A stretch of DNA of 64,000 nt from NCBI GenBank assembly GCA_049680185.1, contig JBAUHI010000043.1, positions 8,648 through 72,647 of the forward strand, read 5' to 3'. Source of the DNA: CAMLHU01 sp049680185 (GTDB lineage: Bacteria; Gemmatimonadota; Gemmatimonadetes; Gemmatimonadales; GWC2-71-9). Made by a program: the position numbers and the translations under genes. Under the pieces are notes generated by a model, which was not told where the DNA came from, made no database searches, and was given only the letters and a program-made list of their open reading frames with translations. Of the stretch, positions 6,996-15,715 are shown piece by piece (positions within the stretch are counted from its first letter, which is position 1; each line of letters starts with the position of its first letter).

Positions 6996-7484
6996 ATGCC
7001 GCTCATCGAGCAACGCCTGAAATCACTCGGCCTGGTGCTCCCTCCCCCGCCGAAGCTCCCGCCGGGCATGGTCCGGCCGTTCCAGTCCGTGCGTATCCTC
7101 GACCAACGTGCCTTCATCTCCGGACATGGACCGCAGGACCCCGATGGCAGCCTCGCTGGCCCCTTGGGCAAGGTGGACATCGAACTCACGATCGACCAAG
7201 GCTACGCGGCCGCCCGACTGACCGCGCTCTCGATACTCGGCAGCCTCCACCGGGCACTTGGCGACCTCGACCGGATCCGCGCCTGGACCCGCGTCTTCGG
7301 GATGGTCAATTCCGCCCCTGGATTCACGATGCAGCCCAAAGTCATCAATGGCTTCTCGGACCTGATCCTCGAGGTATTCGGACCCGACGTCGGCGCGCAC
7401 AGTCGCAGCGCCGTCGGCTTGGCGGCCCTGCCATTCGGGATGCCAGTGGAGATCGAGGCCGAGGTCTGTCTCCACGCGACCTGA
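6996..7484 (+). CDS. RidA (YjgF/YER057c/UK114) family protein
   Basis: This 162-residue RidA-fold protein starts at ATG 6996. Landmarks are LGLVLPPPPKLPPGMVRPFQSVRILDQ, FISGHGPQD, ALSILGSLHRALGDLDRI and SRSAVGLAALPFGMPVEIEAEV. Classical RidA hydrolyses reactive enamine/imine intermediates using a conserved Arg in the segment R(S/A)x(V/A)GVxxLP; here SRSAVGLAALP keeps an Arg in that place. It belongs to the longer subgroup with an N-terminal extension. It is divergent from the ArsR operon and has a TATACT box at 6938-6943 that could be its -10 element. Confidence 0.85.
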   Translation: MPLIEQRLKSLGLVLPPPPKLPPGMVRPFQSVRILDQRAFISGHGPQDPDGSLAGPLGKVDIELTIDQGYAAARLTALSILGSLHRALGDLDRIRAWTRVFGMVNSAPGFTMQPKVINGFSDLILEVFGPDVGAHSRSAVGLAALPFGMPVEIEAEVCLHAT

Positions 7485-7555
7485 CCCGCGCGAGCTGAGG
7501 GCGGGGCCAAGCCGTTCGGCCGCCGTGATGGACCAGAGATGACCGCTGAGGCGAT

Positions 7556-7783
7556 ATGCCGATCAATGTCCTGATCCTCGTTGCATGCGGCGTGCTCTAC
7601 TATCGTATTGGTCAGCACGACTATGGCCAGGGATTTTTCACGGCCGGCATCAGTGTCGCGCTATCGCTCATCACCGCCTTCGGGCTCTCCTGGGGTTGGC
7701 TCGGCCAAGTGGTCGTCCAGGCGGGATTGCTGGGGGCGCTGACCGCGTACAACATGCGCCGTCAGGATCGCGCCGCCCCGTAA
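7556..7783 (+). CDS. Small membrane protein, two helices
   Basis: This 75-residue protein has two hydrophobic spans (VLILVACGVLYYRIG and ISVALSLITAFGLSW, the latter running toward VVVQAGLLGALTAY). It ends in a short basic tail (NMRRQDRAAP), placing the C-terminus in the cytoplasm by the positive-inside rule. No family is recognised. It stands alone 71 bases after RidA in the same direction. Codon use matches neighbours, so I regard it as real. Confidence 0.6.
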   Translation: MPINVLILVACGVLYYRIGQHDYGQGFFTAGISVALSLITAFGLSWGWLGQVVVQAGLLGALTAYNMRRQDRAAP

Positions 7784-7923
7784 TGAGCGCCGGTCGATGC
7801 CCTGGCGATCGTACGTAGGGTGGACGGGTCGTACAATTCCGGGCGCGGTAGGTCGGCGATGGATCGCAAAGTCCAAGCGAGACCAATGCATTCGTTCATC
7901 CTGACCCTACACCCGAAGCTCGA

Positions 7924-7943
7924 GTGCGGCCGTTGGGCCGCAC
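7924..7943. terminator. Perfect 8-bp hairpin, terminator-like
   Basis: GTGCGGCC and GGCCGCAC are exact inverted repeats with a GTTG loop, 44 bases before the start of the exported protein at 7987. No T-run follows, so it may be a transcript-stabilising or regulatory hairpin in the leader instead of an intrinsic terminator. Confidence 0.4.
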
Positions 7944-7986
7944 CACATCATTCACGTCGCTGCACTGACATCACGAAGGGGACCCC

Positions 7987-8478
7987 ATGCGTTCGTTCGC
8001 CAGGGCCGGTGTGACGTTCGGGAAGGCCATCGCCGTGCTGATGCTGGCAAGCAGTTCCATGCTGTTCGCGCAGACGCCGCAGGAGCGCGTCCACCATATG
8101 TCGCATGGCACCATGCCCTTCACGATGGCGAAGACGGTACACATCTTCACCATGACAGAGTCGGGAGGCGTGCAACGGGTCGTGGTGAGGGATCCACGCG
8201 ACAGCGATCAAGTTGCGCTGATCCAGGAACACCTTTTGCACGAGGCTGAGAACTTCCGGCGGGGGGACTATGCGGACCTGGCACAGTTGCATGGCGCAGA
8301 CATGCCGGGGCTCAAGGAACTGCGGGCTGGTGCCGCGGGCATCACCGTTTCATATGCAAAGCTTGCCGCAGGCGCCGAGATCACCTTTACAACGACCGAT
8401 CTCCATCTGTTGACCGCCATCCATCGCTGGTTCGGTGCGCAGCTTTCCGAACACGGTGCCGACGCCAAGGCAGAGTGA
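7987..8478 (+). CDS. Exported conserved protein of unknown function
   Basis: This 163-residue protein has a signal peptide (AIAVLMLASSSMLFA/QTP). The mature sequence is His/Met-rich at its start (VHHMSHGTMPFTMAKTVH) and then reads RDSDQVALIQEHLLHEAENF, LHGADMPGLKEL and AIHRWFGAQLSEHG. From memory this family has sometimes been labelled aspartate carbamoyltransferase, but no carbamoyl-phosphate motif is present and the size is far too small. The His/Met content could bind copper or another metal, but this is only suggestive. It is monocistronic, with AAGGGGA upstream of the ATG. Confidence 0.65.
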   Translation: MRSFARAGVTFGKAIAVLMLASSSMLFAQTPQERVHHMSHGTMPFTMAKTVHIFTMTESGGVQRVVVRDPRDSDQVALIQEHLLHEAENFRRGDYADLAQLHGADMPGLKELRAGAAGITVSYAKLAAGAEITFTTTDLHLLTAIHRWFGAQLSEHGADAKAE

Positions 8479-8695
8479 GCCGCAGCAGCGCACCCGGCGC
8501 TGCATCTGACGCCATGACGCCACTCGGCCCTGCGCTCGCATTCGGGCGCAACGGCCCTGTGGTATAGTTCTACGCCCCCAGGGACCGGCGATACGCTGAC
8601 GCGCCACTTTCAGTTCGAACCGGCGCCGACCGACGATGACCCGTCGAGATCACCGATCGTTGCGCGCTGGTCGTCGCTGTCCACCATGAGGTCAG

Positions 8696-9922
8696 ATGAG
8701 TTCGCTTGAGGCGAAATTCGCGGCGCTTGGCACCGATCACGCGCCGGGCCAGGAAGTGCGACAGGGCGATGCGCTCCCCGACGCCGTGCTGCGCGGAGGG
8801 CCGTTGCCGGGGATCCCCGTGGACTTCTCCCATGGGGACGTGAACGCCACGGCCTTTGCGCCAGCGCCCGGTGCCCTGGACGCCTTCATCGAGGGCGAGC
8901 ATCGCGGCGGCACGCAGGCGTACACGGAGTACCGTGGCGGCGCCGAGCTGCGCGACCAGGTGGCCCGAAAGCTCGCGACGTTCACCGGTCATCCGATCGC
9001 GGCGGCAGAGGAGCTGATCATCACGCCCGGCACCCAAGGCGCCCTGTTCCTGGCCCTTGGGGCGACGGTGAATGCGGGGGACAGGGTCGCCATCGTGTGG
9101 CCCGACTACTTCGCGAACCGCAAGCTGGTGACCTTCCTGGGTGCTGAGGTCGTCCCGGTGCGGCTCGACCACCTGGCCCACACCGACCGGGCCGGCCTCG
9201 ACCTGGATGCGCTGGAAGCGGTGTTCAAGTCCGGGGTGCGGACCTTCCTCTTCTCCAATCCCAACAATCCGACCGGGGTGATCTATTCACCCCGGGAAAT
9301 TGCGGGTATCGTCGAGTTGGCCGACCGCTATGGCGTGACCGCGATCGTGGATCAATTGTACTCGCGACTGCAGTACTCCGGTCAGAGGTATACGCACCTG
9401 TGTGCGTCAGGGATCGCGGCCGACCGGGTGATCACCATCATGGGGCCGTCAAAGACCGAGTCCCTGAGCGGGTACCGACTCGGTGTCGCGTTCGGCGCGG
9501 CTCACTTGATCGACCGCGCCGAACAGTTGCAGGCGATCGTGTCGCTCAGGGCACCGGGCTATTCGCAGGCGGTGCTGCGCACCTGGTTCAATGAGCCGGA
9601 GGGATGGCTGGCCGAGCGCACCCGACAGCACCAGGCCATTCGGGACGACCTGATCGCTTTGTTCAGGGCTGTTCCCGGTCTCTCGGTCCGCACGCCCGAG
9701 GCGGGGAGTTACCTCTTCCCCCGCTTGCCGGCGTTGAGTCTGTCGCTACATGACTTTGTGCGCGCGCTTCGGGCGCAGGCCGGCGCGATCGTCACGCCGG
9801 GCACCGAATTCAGCCCTGACGCTACCGACAGCATCCGGCTCAATTTCTCGCAGAATCACCCTGCGGCGGTCGCAGCGGTCCAACGGATCATTCAGTTGAT
9901 CGAGCGCTACCGCGACGCGTGA
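8696..9922 (+). CDS. PLP-dependent aminotransferase, class I/II
   Basis: This 408-residue fold-type I aminotransferase has the substrate and PLP motifs: YTEYRGGAELRDQVA, PGTQGALFLAL (phosphate loop, residues 111-121), NPNNPTG (188-194), D219 that pairs with the pyridine nitrogen, and the Schiff-base Lys253 in MGPSKTESLSGYRLG. The C-terminal domain ends with the RLNFSQ segment carrying the carboxylate-binding Arg. It is nearest to the aspartate/aromatic-type class, but the amino-acid substrate is not predictable. It is followed 7 bases later by a nickel/cobalt permease and is probably co-transcribed. A TATAGT box at about 8562 is a possible -10. Confidence 0.88.
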   Translation: MSSLEAKFAALGTDHAPGQEVRQGDALPDAVLRGGPLPGIPVDFSHGDVNATAFAPAPGALDAFIEGEHRGGTQAYTEYRGGAELRDQVARKLATFTGHPIAAAEELIITPGTQGALFLALGATVNAGDRVAIVWPDYFANRKLVTFLGAEVVPVRLDHLAHTDRAGLDLDALEAVFKSGVRTFLFSNPNNPTGVIYSPREIAGIVELADRYGVTAIVDQLYSRLQYSGQRYTHLCASGIAADRVITIMGPSKTESLSGYRLGVAFGAAHLIDRAEQLQAIVSLRAPGYSQAVLRTWFNEPEGWLAERTRQHQAIRDDLIALFRAVPGLSVRTPEAGSYLFPRLPALSLSLHDFVRALRAQAGAIVTPGTEFSPDATDSIRLNFSQNHPAAVAAVQRIIQLIERYRDA

Positions 9923-9929
9923 AGCCCTG

Positions 9930-10988
9930 ATGGCCCAGCTCCGCCACCTCTTCCGCGATGACGGGACCGACATCCGGCGCCGGCTGCTGGTGCTCTACGC
10001 GCTCCTGGCCGTCGTCAACGTGGGCGGGTGGATCTGGGCGCTTGCGGCGTTCCGGCACTACCCCCTGCTCCTGGGCACCGCACTCCTGGCGTACGGGCTC
10101 GGGCTGCGCCATGCCATCGATGCAGACCACATCGCCGCCATCGACAACGTGACGCGCAAGCTGATGCAGGAGGGGAAGCGGCCGATCGGGATCGGGTTCT
10201 TCTTCTCGCTGGGGCACTCCACGGTGGTGGTGGTGGCCTCGGTCGCGATCGCGGCGACGGCCATCGCCCTCAACACGCACTTCCAGGCGCTGCACCAGAT
10301 CGGCGGCGTCATCGGCACGGCGGTGTCGGCAGGTTTCCTGCTGGTCATTGCGGTGATGAACCTGTTCATCCTGGTCTCGGTGTACCGGACCTTCCATCGC
10401 GTGCAGCGGGAGGGACGCTGCCTGGAGGAGGACCTCGACACGTTGCTGGCGGGCGGCGGCTTGCTGGCGCGGCTCTTCCGACCGATGTTCGCCATGATCC
10501 GTCGCAGCTGGCACATGTATCCGCTCGGCCTGCTCTTCGGGCTCGGCTTCGACACCGCGACCGAGATCGGCCTGCTCGGCATTTCGGCTGCCGAAGCGGC
10601 CCGGGGGATGAGCCTGTGGAACATCCTCGTATTCCCGGCGCTGTTCACGGCGGGGATGTCGCTGGTGGACACCACCGACAGCGTGCTGATGGTGGGCGCC
10701 TACGGCTGGGCGTTCACGACGCCCATCCGGAAGCTCTATTACAACATGACCATCACCTTCGTCTCCGTGATCGTGGCGCTGCTGGTGGGCGGCCTCGAGG
10801 TATTGGGGCTGGTGGGCAGCAAGCTGGGCCTTGGTGGTGCGTTCTGGGACGGGATCGCCACGCTGAACGGCGATTTCGGCTCCATCGGCTACCTCATCAT
10901 CGGCGTCTTCGTGTTGAGCTGGATCGGCTCGCTCGTCATCTACCGCCTCAAGGGCTATGACGCGCTGGAGGCGGTCCGCGAGGGGTGA
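9930..10988 (+). CDS. Nickel/cobalt permease, NiCoT (HoxN/NixA) family
   Basis: This 352-residue inner-membrane permease is about the usual length with eight or so helices. It has the defining signature RHAIDADHIAAIDN with metal-ligand His61, Asp66 and His67 (the HX4DH motif). The other family motifs are also present: FFFSLGHSTVV, LGFDTATEIGLL and GMSLVDTTDSVLM. It imports Ni2+ and/or Co2+ at high affinity; the sequence alone does not say which. It lies 7 bases after the aminotransferase. No nickel enzyme (urease, hydrogenase) or cobalamin gene is in the window, so the user of the metal is off-window. Confidence 0.92.
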   Translation: MAQLRHLFRDDGTDIRRRLLVLYALLAVVNVGGWIWALAAFRHYPLLLGTALLAYGLGLRHAIDADHIAAIDNVTRKLMQEGKRPIGIGFFFSLGHSTVVVVASVAIAATAIALNTHFQALHQIGGVIGTAVSAGFLLVIAVMNLFILVSVYRTFHRVQREGRCLEEDLDTLLAGGGLLARLFRPMFAMIRRSWHMYPLGLLFGLGFDTATEIGLLGISAAEAARGMSLWNILVFPALFTAGMSLVDTTDSVLMVGAYGWAFTTPIRKLYYNMTITFVSVIVALLVGGLEVLGLVGSKLGLGGAFWDGIATLNGDFGSIGYLIIGVFVLSWIGSLVIYRLKGYDALEAVREG

Positions 10989-11065
10989 ACGCCTCGGCGG
11001 ACCAGCGGGAAGCGATAGCGGCGTCCGCGGTTGCCCGTCCCCGATATCGGCGGTACGCTTACGAC

Positions 11066-11611
<546 letters not shown>

Positions 11612-11627
11612 CCAAAGGAGGCCCACG

Positions 11628-11999
11628 ATGAACACGCTGTTGTGGATCCTGCAGGCCCTCGGCGCGCTCCTGTATGGAGCGTCGGGCGTCATGAAGGTCT
11701 TCCTGTTCGACAAGGTGAGCGAAGGCGTCCCATCTTTCGGTGCGTTGCCGCGGCAAACCTGGACGGCCCTCGGCATCCTCGAACTCGCCTGCACGGTCGG
11801 GCTGATCGTCCCCGCCGCCTTTCACTGGCACCCGGCCCTGACCGTCGTGGCCGCCACGATCCTCGCGATCGAGAGCCTCGTGTTCATCGGGGTGCACGTC
11901 AAGTATCGCGAGATGGCACCCATCATCATGAGCGCCGTGCTCGGCCTCCTCATGGCGTTCATCGCGTACGGCCGAATGGCCCTGACGCCGATCCTCTGA
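11628..11999 (+). CDS. DoxX-like membrane protein
   Basis: This 123-residue protein has four hydrophobic helices, matching the DoxX-like family: ALGALLYGASGVMKVF, TWTALGILELACTVGLIVP, LTVVAATILAIESLVFIG and IIMSAVLGLLMAFIAYGRMAL. AAAGGAGG lies 8 bases before the ATG, one of the strongest ribosome-binding sites in the window. DoxX relatives affect membrane redox or stress tolerance in some bacteria, but the reaction is unknown. It sits between the RibD_C and VOC genes in a row of small same-strand genes. Confidence 0.8.
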   Translation: MNTLLWILQALGALLYGASGVMKVFLFDKVSEGVPSFGALPRQTWTALGILELACTVGLIVPAAFHWHPALTVVAATILAIESLVFIGVHVKYREMAPIIMSAVLGLLMAFIAYGRMALTPIL

Positions 12000-12038
12000 C
12001 CGGCCGACCTCGGCCCGCGCCCCACAGGAGAGGTGCAT

Positions 12039-12443
12039 ATGAGACGAGCGACCGGCATCGGCGGCATCTTCTTCAAGGCCAAGGACGCCCCTGCCCTGCA
12101 GGCCTGGTACCAGCGCCACCTCGGCATCGACGTCCAGCCGTGGGGCGGCGCTGCGTTCGACTGGACCGACGCGGAGGGCAAGCCCACCGGCGGAACGACC
12201 GCCTGGTCGATCGATCCTGCGACCAGCGACCATTTCGCGCCGAGCACCGCCGCGTTCATGGTCAACTACCGCGTCGAAGACCTGCACGCCCTGCTCAAGG
12301 CGCTCAAGGCGGAAGGCTGCAACGTCCTCGAGAAGATCGACGACTCGGAGTTTGGCAAGTTCGGCTGGGTCATCGACCCCGAGGGGAACAAGGTCGAACT
12401 CTGGGAGCCGATGATCCGGGACGACGAGAATACGGGAGACTAG
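12039..12443 (+). CDS. VOC-family (glyoxalase-like) protein
   Basis: This 134-residue VOC protein starts at ATG 12039 (MRRATGIGGIFFKAKDA), with AGGAGAGG just upstream; a GTG at 12033 is an alternative. ALQAWYQRHLGID, AAFMVNYRVEDLHALLKALKAEG and WVIDPEGNKVELWEP are the two beta-alpha-beta-beta-beta module landmarks, the latter with the metal-ligand Glu. It probably forms dimers. It may be a dioxygenase, lyase or antibiotic-binding homologue; the substrate cannot be read from sequence. Confidence 0.85.
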   Translation: MRRATGIGGIFFKAKDAPALQAWYQRHLGIDVQPWGGAAFDWTDAEGKPTGGTTAWSIDPATSDHFAPSTAAFMVNYRVEDLHALLKALKAEGCNVLEKIDDSEFGKFGWVIDPEGNKVELWEPMIRDDENTGD

Positions 12444-12449
12444 GCCTGG

Positions 12450-12474
12450 CCTCCGGCCCGCGTCCCGGCCGAGG
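12450..12474 (+). terminator. GC-rich hairpin after the VOC gene
   Basis: CCTC and GGCC on the left pair with GGCC and GAGG on the right, with one bulged C and a short loop, just after the VOC stop codon. No T-run follows, so this is a weak terminator candidate. Confidence 0.35.
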
Positions 12475-12564
12475 GCTGGACTTGCGGCCCCTCCCGGTGC
12501 GAGCTTTTCCCCGGCACTACCCCAGTATGCGGCGCACCCCCTGGCGTTCAGCTGAGGATCATCA

Positions 12565-13287
12565 ATGCGGTTCGTCGTCTTTCTCGGTGCAGCAATCGCG
12601 ATCAGCTGCGCCGGCAAGCCACAACCTGCGGCCCCGGCGCCTGCTCCGGGCATCGTCCGTGCCCCACCCGAGACGGTCACGGTCCGTGACCCCGAGATGG
12701 AGCGCGCACTCGCGCGGGCCAATGTCCAGTTGCTCGAGCGCTCGGCGCGTCTCGAGGATATGGATCGGCGGCTCACCGAGGCGACCACCGAAGTGGTCCG
12801 CGCGATGGCCCGCCTCCGCTCTCTGGCCACGCGCGCGGAAGCAGCCTCCGCGATCGCCGAGGCCGAGGTGACGCTCCAACAGCTGCGGGGCCGTGCGGGG
12901 CAACAAACCCCACCGGAAGTGGCCCAGGCGGACGCAGCGTTGCACTCGGCCAGTGCGGCCTTCGACGCCGCCAACTACGGCGGGGCGGTCTATCTTGCCA
13001 CCCAGGCCAAGCGCGCGGCGACCGCCGGCCGCGGCCGCCTTGCCGAAAGCGGGGACGCAGCGCTACTCCCCGGCGAGCGGCTCTTCGCGCTCCCGGTCTC
13101 CCTCACCACCACCTCGAACGCCAATCTCCGCGCCGCACCGAGCGGCTCCGCGTCGGTGGTCTCGACGGTCCCCGCCGGCACGGCGCTCACGGCATACTCG
13201 TATCAGCAGGACTGGTTGAAGGTGGCTACGCCTCAGGGCGCCAGCGCCTGGATCAACCAGAGCGTGGTGCGGAGCGCGACCCCCTAA
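12565..13287 (+). CDS. Lipoprotein with bacterial SH3 domain
   Basis: This 240-residue protein has a short signal with lipobox Cys (FLGAAIAISCAG). A Pro/Ala linker is followed by an Ala/Arg/Glu-rich helical, probably coiled-coil region (residues about 45-150, with RANVQLLERSARLEDMDRRL). It ends in an SH3b domain (about 175-238: TTTSNANLRAAPSGSASVV, LTAYSYQQDWLKVA, ASAWINQSVV). SH3b domains usually bind peptidoglycan or target proteins to the wall. It converges on the diguanylate cyclase gene; the two stop codons overlap at 13284-13287. Confidence 0.75.
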   Translation: MRFVVFLGAAIAISCAGKPQPAAPAPAPGIVRAPPETVTVRDPEMERALARANVQLLERSARLEDMDRRLTEATTEVVRAMARLRSLATRAEAASAIAEAEVTLQQLRGRAGQQTPPEVAQADAALHSASAAFDAANYGGAVYLATQAKRAATAGRGRLAESGDAALLPGERLFALPVSLTTTSNANLRAAPSGSASVVSTVPAGTALTAYSYQQDWLKVATPQGASAWINQSVVRSATP

Positions 13288-14924
13288 TCCGCGGTGGTGA
13301 CCCGGTTGCGCCCTTCCTGCTTGGACCGGTAGAGCGCTTCATCCGCGGCGACGATCAGCGCGTCCGGCGTGCGACCATGCTGGGGGAACAGGGCCAGACC
13401 GATCGAGACCGTCACCCGCGCCTCGGCACCACTGGCCTCGATCACAAATTGATGTTCTTCGGTGGCCGCGCGGATCCGCTCGGCCTTCTGGACCGCGCCC
13501 GCCACCGTGCTCTCGGGAAGGATCACCACGAACTCCTCGCCGCCGAAGCGCGCCACCGTGTCCCCATTCCGGGTATTCTGCTCGAGGACCCGCGCAAGCT
13601 GCCGGAGCACCGCATCCCCCGCCGGGTGCCCGTGGGTGTCGTTGAGGGACTTGAAGCGATCGACGTCGAGCATCAGCACTGCGCAGGTGCGCTGGTGACG
13701 CTCGTGTCGCTGAACCTCCTGCTCAAGCTCGGTGTCGAGGTGCCGGCGATTGGCGAGGCCGGTGAGTTCATCGGTGACCGAGAGGCGCTCAAGTTCGGCG
13801 CGCCCGTCGCGCAGCCGGCGCACCATGTCGTTGAAGACGGCTGTGAGCTGTGAGACCTCACCCCCGCCGGAGACCGGGACCTCCACCTCGAGATCGCCCC
13901 GGGCCACCTGGTCGGCCGCGTGGGAAAGACGTTCGAGCGGCAGCACGACGAGGAGGCCGAGCCCGTAGGCCAGCGAGCCGACCACCAACAGCAGCAGCAA
14001 GACCAGGATCACGGTGGTGTTGCGCAACCGCCGGATCCCGTCGAAGGCGGTGGTCGCCGGGATCTCGGCCACGGTCACCCAGTCCGCCGAGGGCACCGGC
14101 GCCTGCATGCCCAGGACGTTGACGCCATCGGAGGAGCGGTAGGCCACCGACCGCCCGGTGTCGGCCTGCAGGAGCGCCCCCAGGGTCGTCACCGGGAACG
14201 TCGTGGCGTTCGTGCCGACGGCGACGACGACTTGCCCGTCGGGACGCACGACGATGACCCGGCCGGCCGCGCCGGCCTGATCGCCCTGGACCGGTTTCTC
14301 GATCCCGGTGAAGTTGAGGCGGGCGACCAGCATGCCGAGGAAGCGCCCCGCCGCGTTCACAATGGGGACCGCCACTTCCATGGTGGCGATGGAGGCCGAG
14401 TCGGCGCGCTTCGGATCGCCGAGGACCGCCCCCCCCTCCCGGGCCCGGCGCACCCAGTCGGCGCTGAGGTCCAGCTTCCCGGTGGCGCGCCCGGTATGGG
14501 CGACCGTGCGAAGATCCGGCGCCAAGACGATCAGCGCGTCCAGGTCCGGGAAGCGTACGTCGACCGAGTTGAGGTAGTCGGCGAGCCGGTGCGCGCCACC
14601 ACCGCCCCGTTCGAGGTTTTCGGTGACCTCGTAGGACGCTGCGAAGACCCGCAAGTTGTAGATCTGACCCTTGAGCCAGAGCCCCACCTCGCGCGCCGAT
14701 TGATCGCTCGAGTTCTCGAGCTCCCGGTTCAGCGCGGAGTCGAGCGCTCGGCGGTTCTGGCGGTAGGAGATCCACCCGGTGGCCAGCGACGGGATGAGTG
14801 TCGCCAGCACCGCGAGGGTGAGGATGGTGGTCCGTACGCTGCCGAGGCCGACCCGGCGGAGGGCGCTCCCGACCCGGGATTCCCAGAGAACGCGGACTTG
14901 GAGCTGGATCGAATGGCGCGGCAC
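13284..14924 (-). CDS. Membrane diguanylate cyclase (dCache-HAMP-GGDEF)
   Basis: This 546-residue sensor makes cyclic di-GMP. A first helix (TTILTLAVLATLIPSLATGW) is followed by a large periplasmic dCache-type domain, a second helix (VILVLLLLLVVGSLAYGLGLL), HAMP (PLERLSHAADQVARGDLEVEVP) and a GGDEF domain from LTGLANRRHLD. The active loop GGEEF is at residues 461-465, preceded at the canonical five-residue spacing by RNGD, an intact RxxD inhibitory site, so product feedback is expected. The start is the GTG ending at 14924 (VPRHSIQLQ), because upstream codons look non-coding. The extracellular ligand is unknown. Confidence 0.9.
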   Translation of the reverse strand: MPRHSIQLQVRVLWESRVGSALRRVGLGSVRTTILTLAVLATLIPSLATGWISYRQNRRALDSALNRELENSSDQSAREVGLWLKGQIYNLRVFAASYEVTENLERGGGGAHRLADYLNSVDVRFPDLDALIVLAPDLRTVAHTGRATGKLDLSADWVRRAREGGAVLGDPKRADSASIATMEVAVPIVNAAGRFLGMLVARLNFTGIEKPVQGDQAGAAGRVIVVRPDGQVVVAVGTNATTFPVTTLGALLQADTGRSVAYRSSDGVNVLGMQAPVPSADWVTVAEIPATTAFDGIRRLRNTTVILVLLLLLVVGSLAYGLGLLVVLPLERLSHAADQVARGDLEVEVPVSGGGEVSQLTAVFNDMVRRLRDGRAELERLSVTDELTGLANRRHLDTELEQEVQRHERHQRTCAVLMLDVDRFKSLNDTHGHPAGDAVLRQLARVLEQNTRNGDTVARFGGEEFVVILPESTVAGAVQKAERIRAATEEHQFVIEASGAEARVTVSIGLALFPQHGRTPDALIVAADEALYRSKQEGRNRVTTAD

Positions 14925-15314
14925 GAACGGAAGATGGGGTCGGTGGCGGTTGCGCGCCACTGGAAGGCCGCCAGCAGTCCCCGCTCGATGGCGGTCTGCC
15001 CTGCACCCGTGACTGGCCGCGCGATGGTGAACAACGTCTTCATCCACCACAGCTACGGGTGGAGGGATCAGAACTTGCCATCTCCAGCGAGACCGCTGCG
15101 ACTGTATTCGTCGGATCACATCAAGGAAGCATCGATCCTGGGCCAGTCCACGTAGAGATGCCGTGGTCCGCGCCGCCGGATTCCGGCATATCACGTATCG
15201 ATGATACGACGCTGCCGCATTCCAGCCGCGGAATCCCTCAAAGCCAGCTTGTCGGCCCGCCGCTCGGGTGCGCCCAGTTGGGACGCCCCCGGCGGCCCAG
15301 GTCGTCGGCGGCTT
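14925..15314. other. Intergenic region between divergent genes
   Basis: This gap of about 390 bases separates the diguanylate cyclase start from the PadR operator. I see no gene. A small palindrome CGTATC-GAT-GATACG lies at 15194-15208 and could be a regulator site. Promoters for both divergent units must lie in or beside it. Confidence 0.4.
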
Positions 15315-15368
15315 CCCCTTGCGCTTCTACAGGTCGTCACGTACTCTCTCTTGTAGAAGCACAAGGGG
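15315..15368. promoter_or_regulatory. Long inverted repeat upstream of PadR, likely operator
   Basis: CCCCTTGCGCTTCTACA (15315-15331) and TGTAGAAGCACAAGGGG (15352-15368) are 17-base arms matching at 16 of 17 positions, separated by 20 bases containing GTACTCTCTC. The right arm ends 7 bases before the PadR start codon and its AAGGGG also forms the ribosome-binding site. Repressor binding, or folding of the transcript, would hide initiation. Autoregulation by the adjacent PadR is the simplest idea. Confidence 0.65.
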
Positions 15369-15375
15369 GAACATC

Positions 15376-15708
15376 GTGGCACAGGAAGGACTCGACCTCC
15401 CGCAGGGCACGCTGGACCTGCTGATCCTCAAGGTGCTCTCGCTGGGGCCGCAGCACGGCTGGGCCATTTCCGAGCGGCTGCATCAGGTGTCACGGGCCAC
15501 ACTCGAGGTGCCTCAGGGCTCGCTCTATCCGGCCCTGCACCGGCTCGAGCGCCGAGGCTGGATCGCGGCCAAGTGGGGCACCTCCGAAAACAATCGCCGT
15601 GCCAAGTTCTACGAGCTGACCCGGTCGGGGGTGCGGCAGCTCGACGCCGAGGCCGAGGATTGGCGGCGGCTCGCGGCGGCGGTGGCCTCCATCCTCCGGA
15701 TGGCGTAG
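15376..15708 (+). CDS. PadR-family transcriptional repressor
   Basis: This 110-residue regulator starts at GTG 15376 (VAQEGLDLPQGTLDLLIL), with AAGGGGGA upstream. It is a compact PadR-s1 type: winged helix LDLLILKVLSLGPQHGWAISERL, VPQGSLYPALHRLERRGWI and AKFYELTRSG, then a short dimerisation helix. It is placed 7 bases before an ADOP-type permease. The PadR-ADOP pairing is a recurrent module in Acidobacteria and Gemmatimonadota, the PadR presumably controlling permease expression. A conspicuous inverted repeat lies just upstream (15315-15368). Confidence 0.92.
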   Translation: MAQEGLDLPQGTLDLLILKVLSLGPQHGWAISERLHQVSRATLEVPQGSLYPALHRLERRGWIAAKWGTSENNRRAKFYELTRSGVRQLDAEAEDWRRLAAAVASILRMA

Positions 15709-15715
15709 GCCACGG

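Noticed and set aside
7987..8478. Annotation as aspartate carbamoyltransferase
   Set aside because: At 163 residues with a signal peptide and no STRT or HPxQ carbamoyl-phosphate motifs, it cannot be that enzyme.
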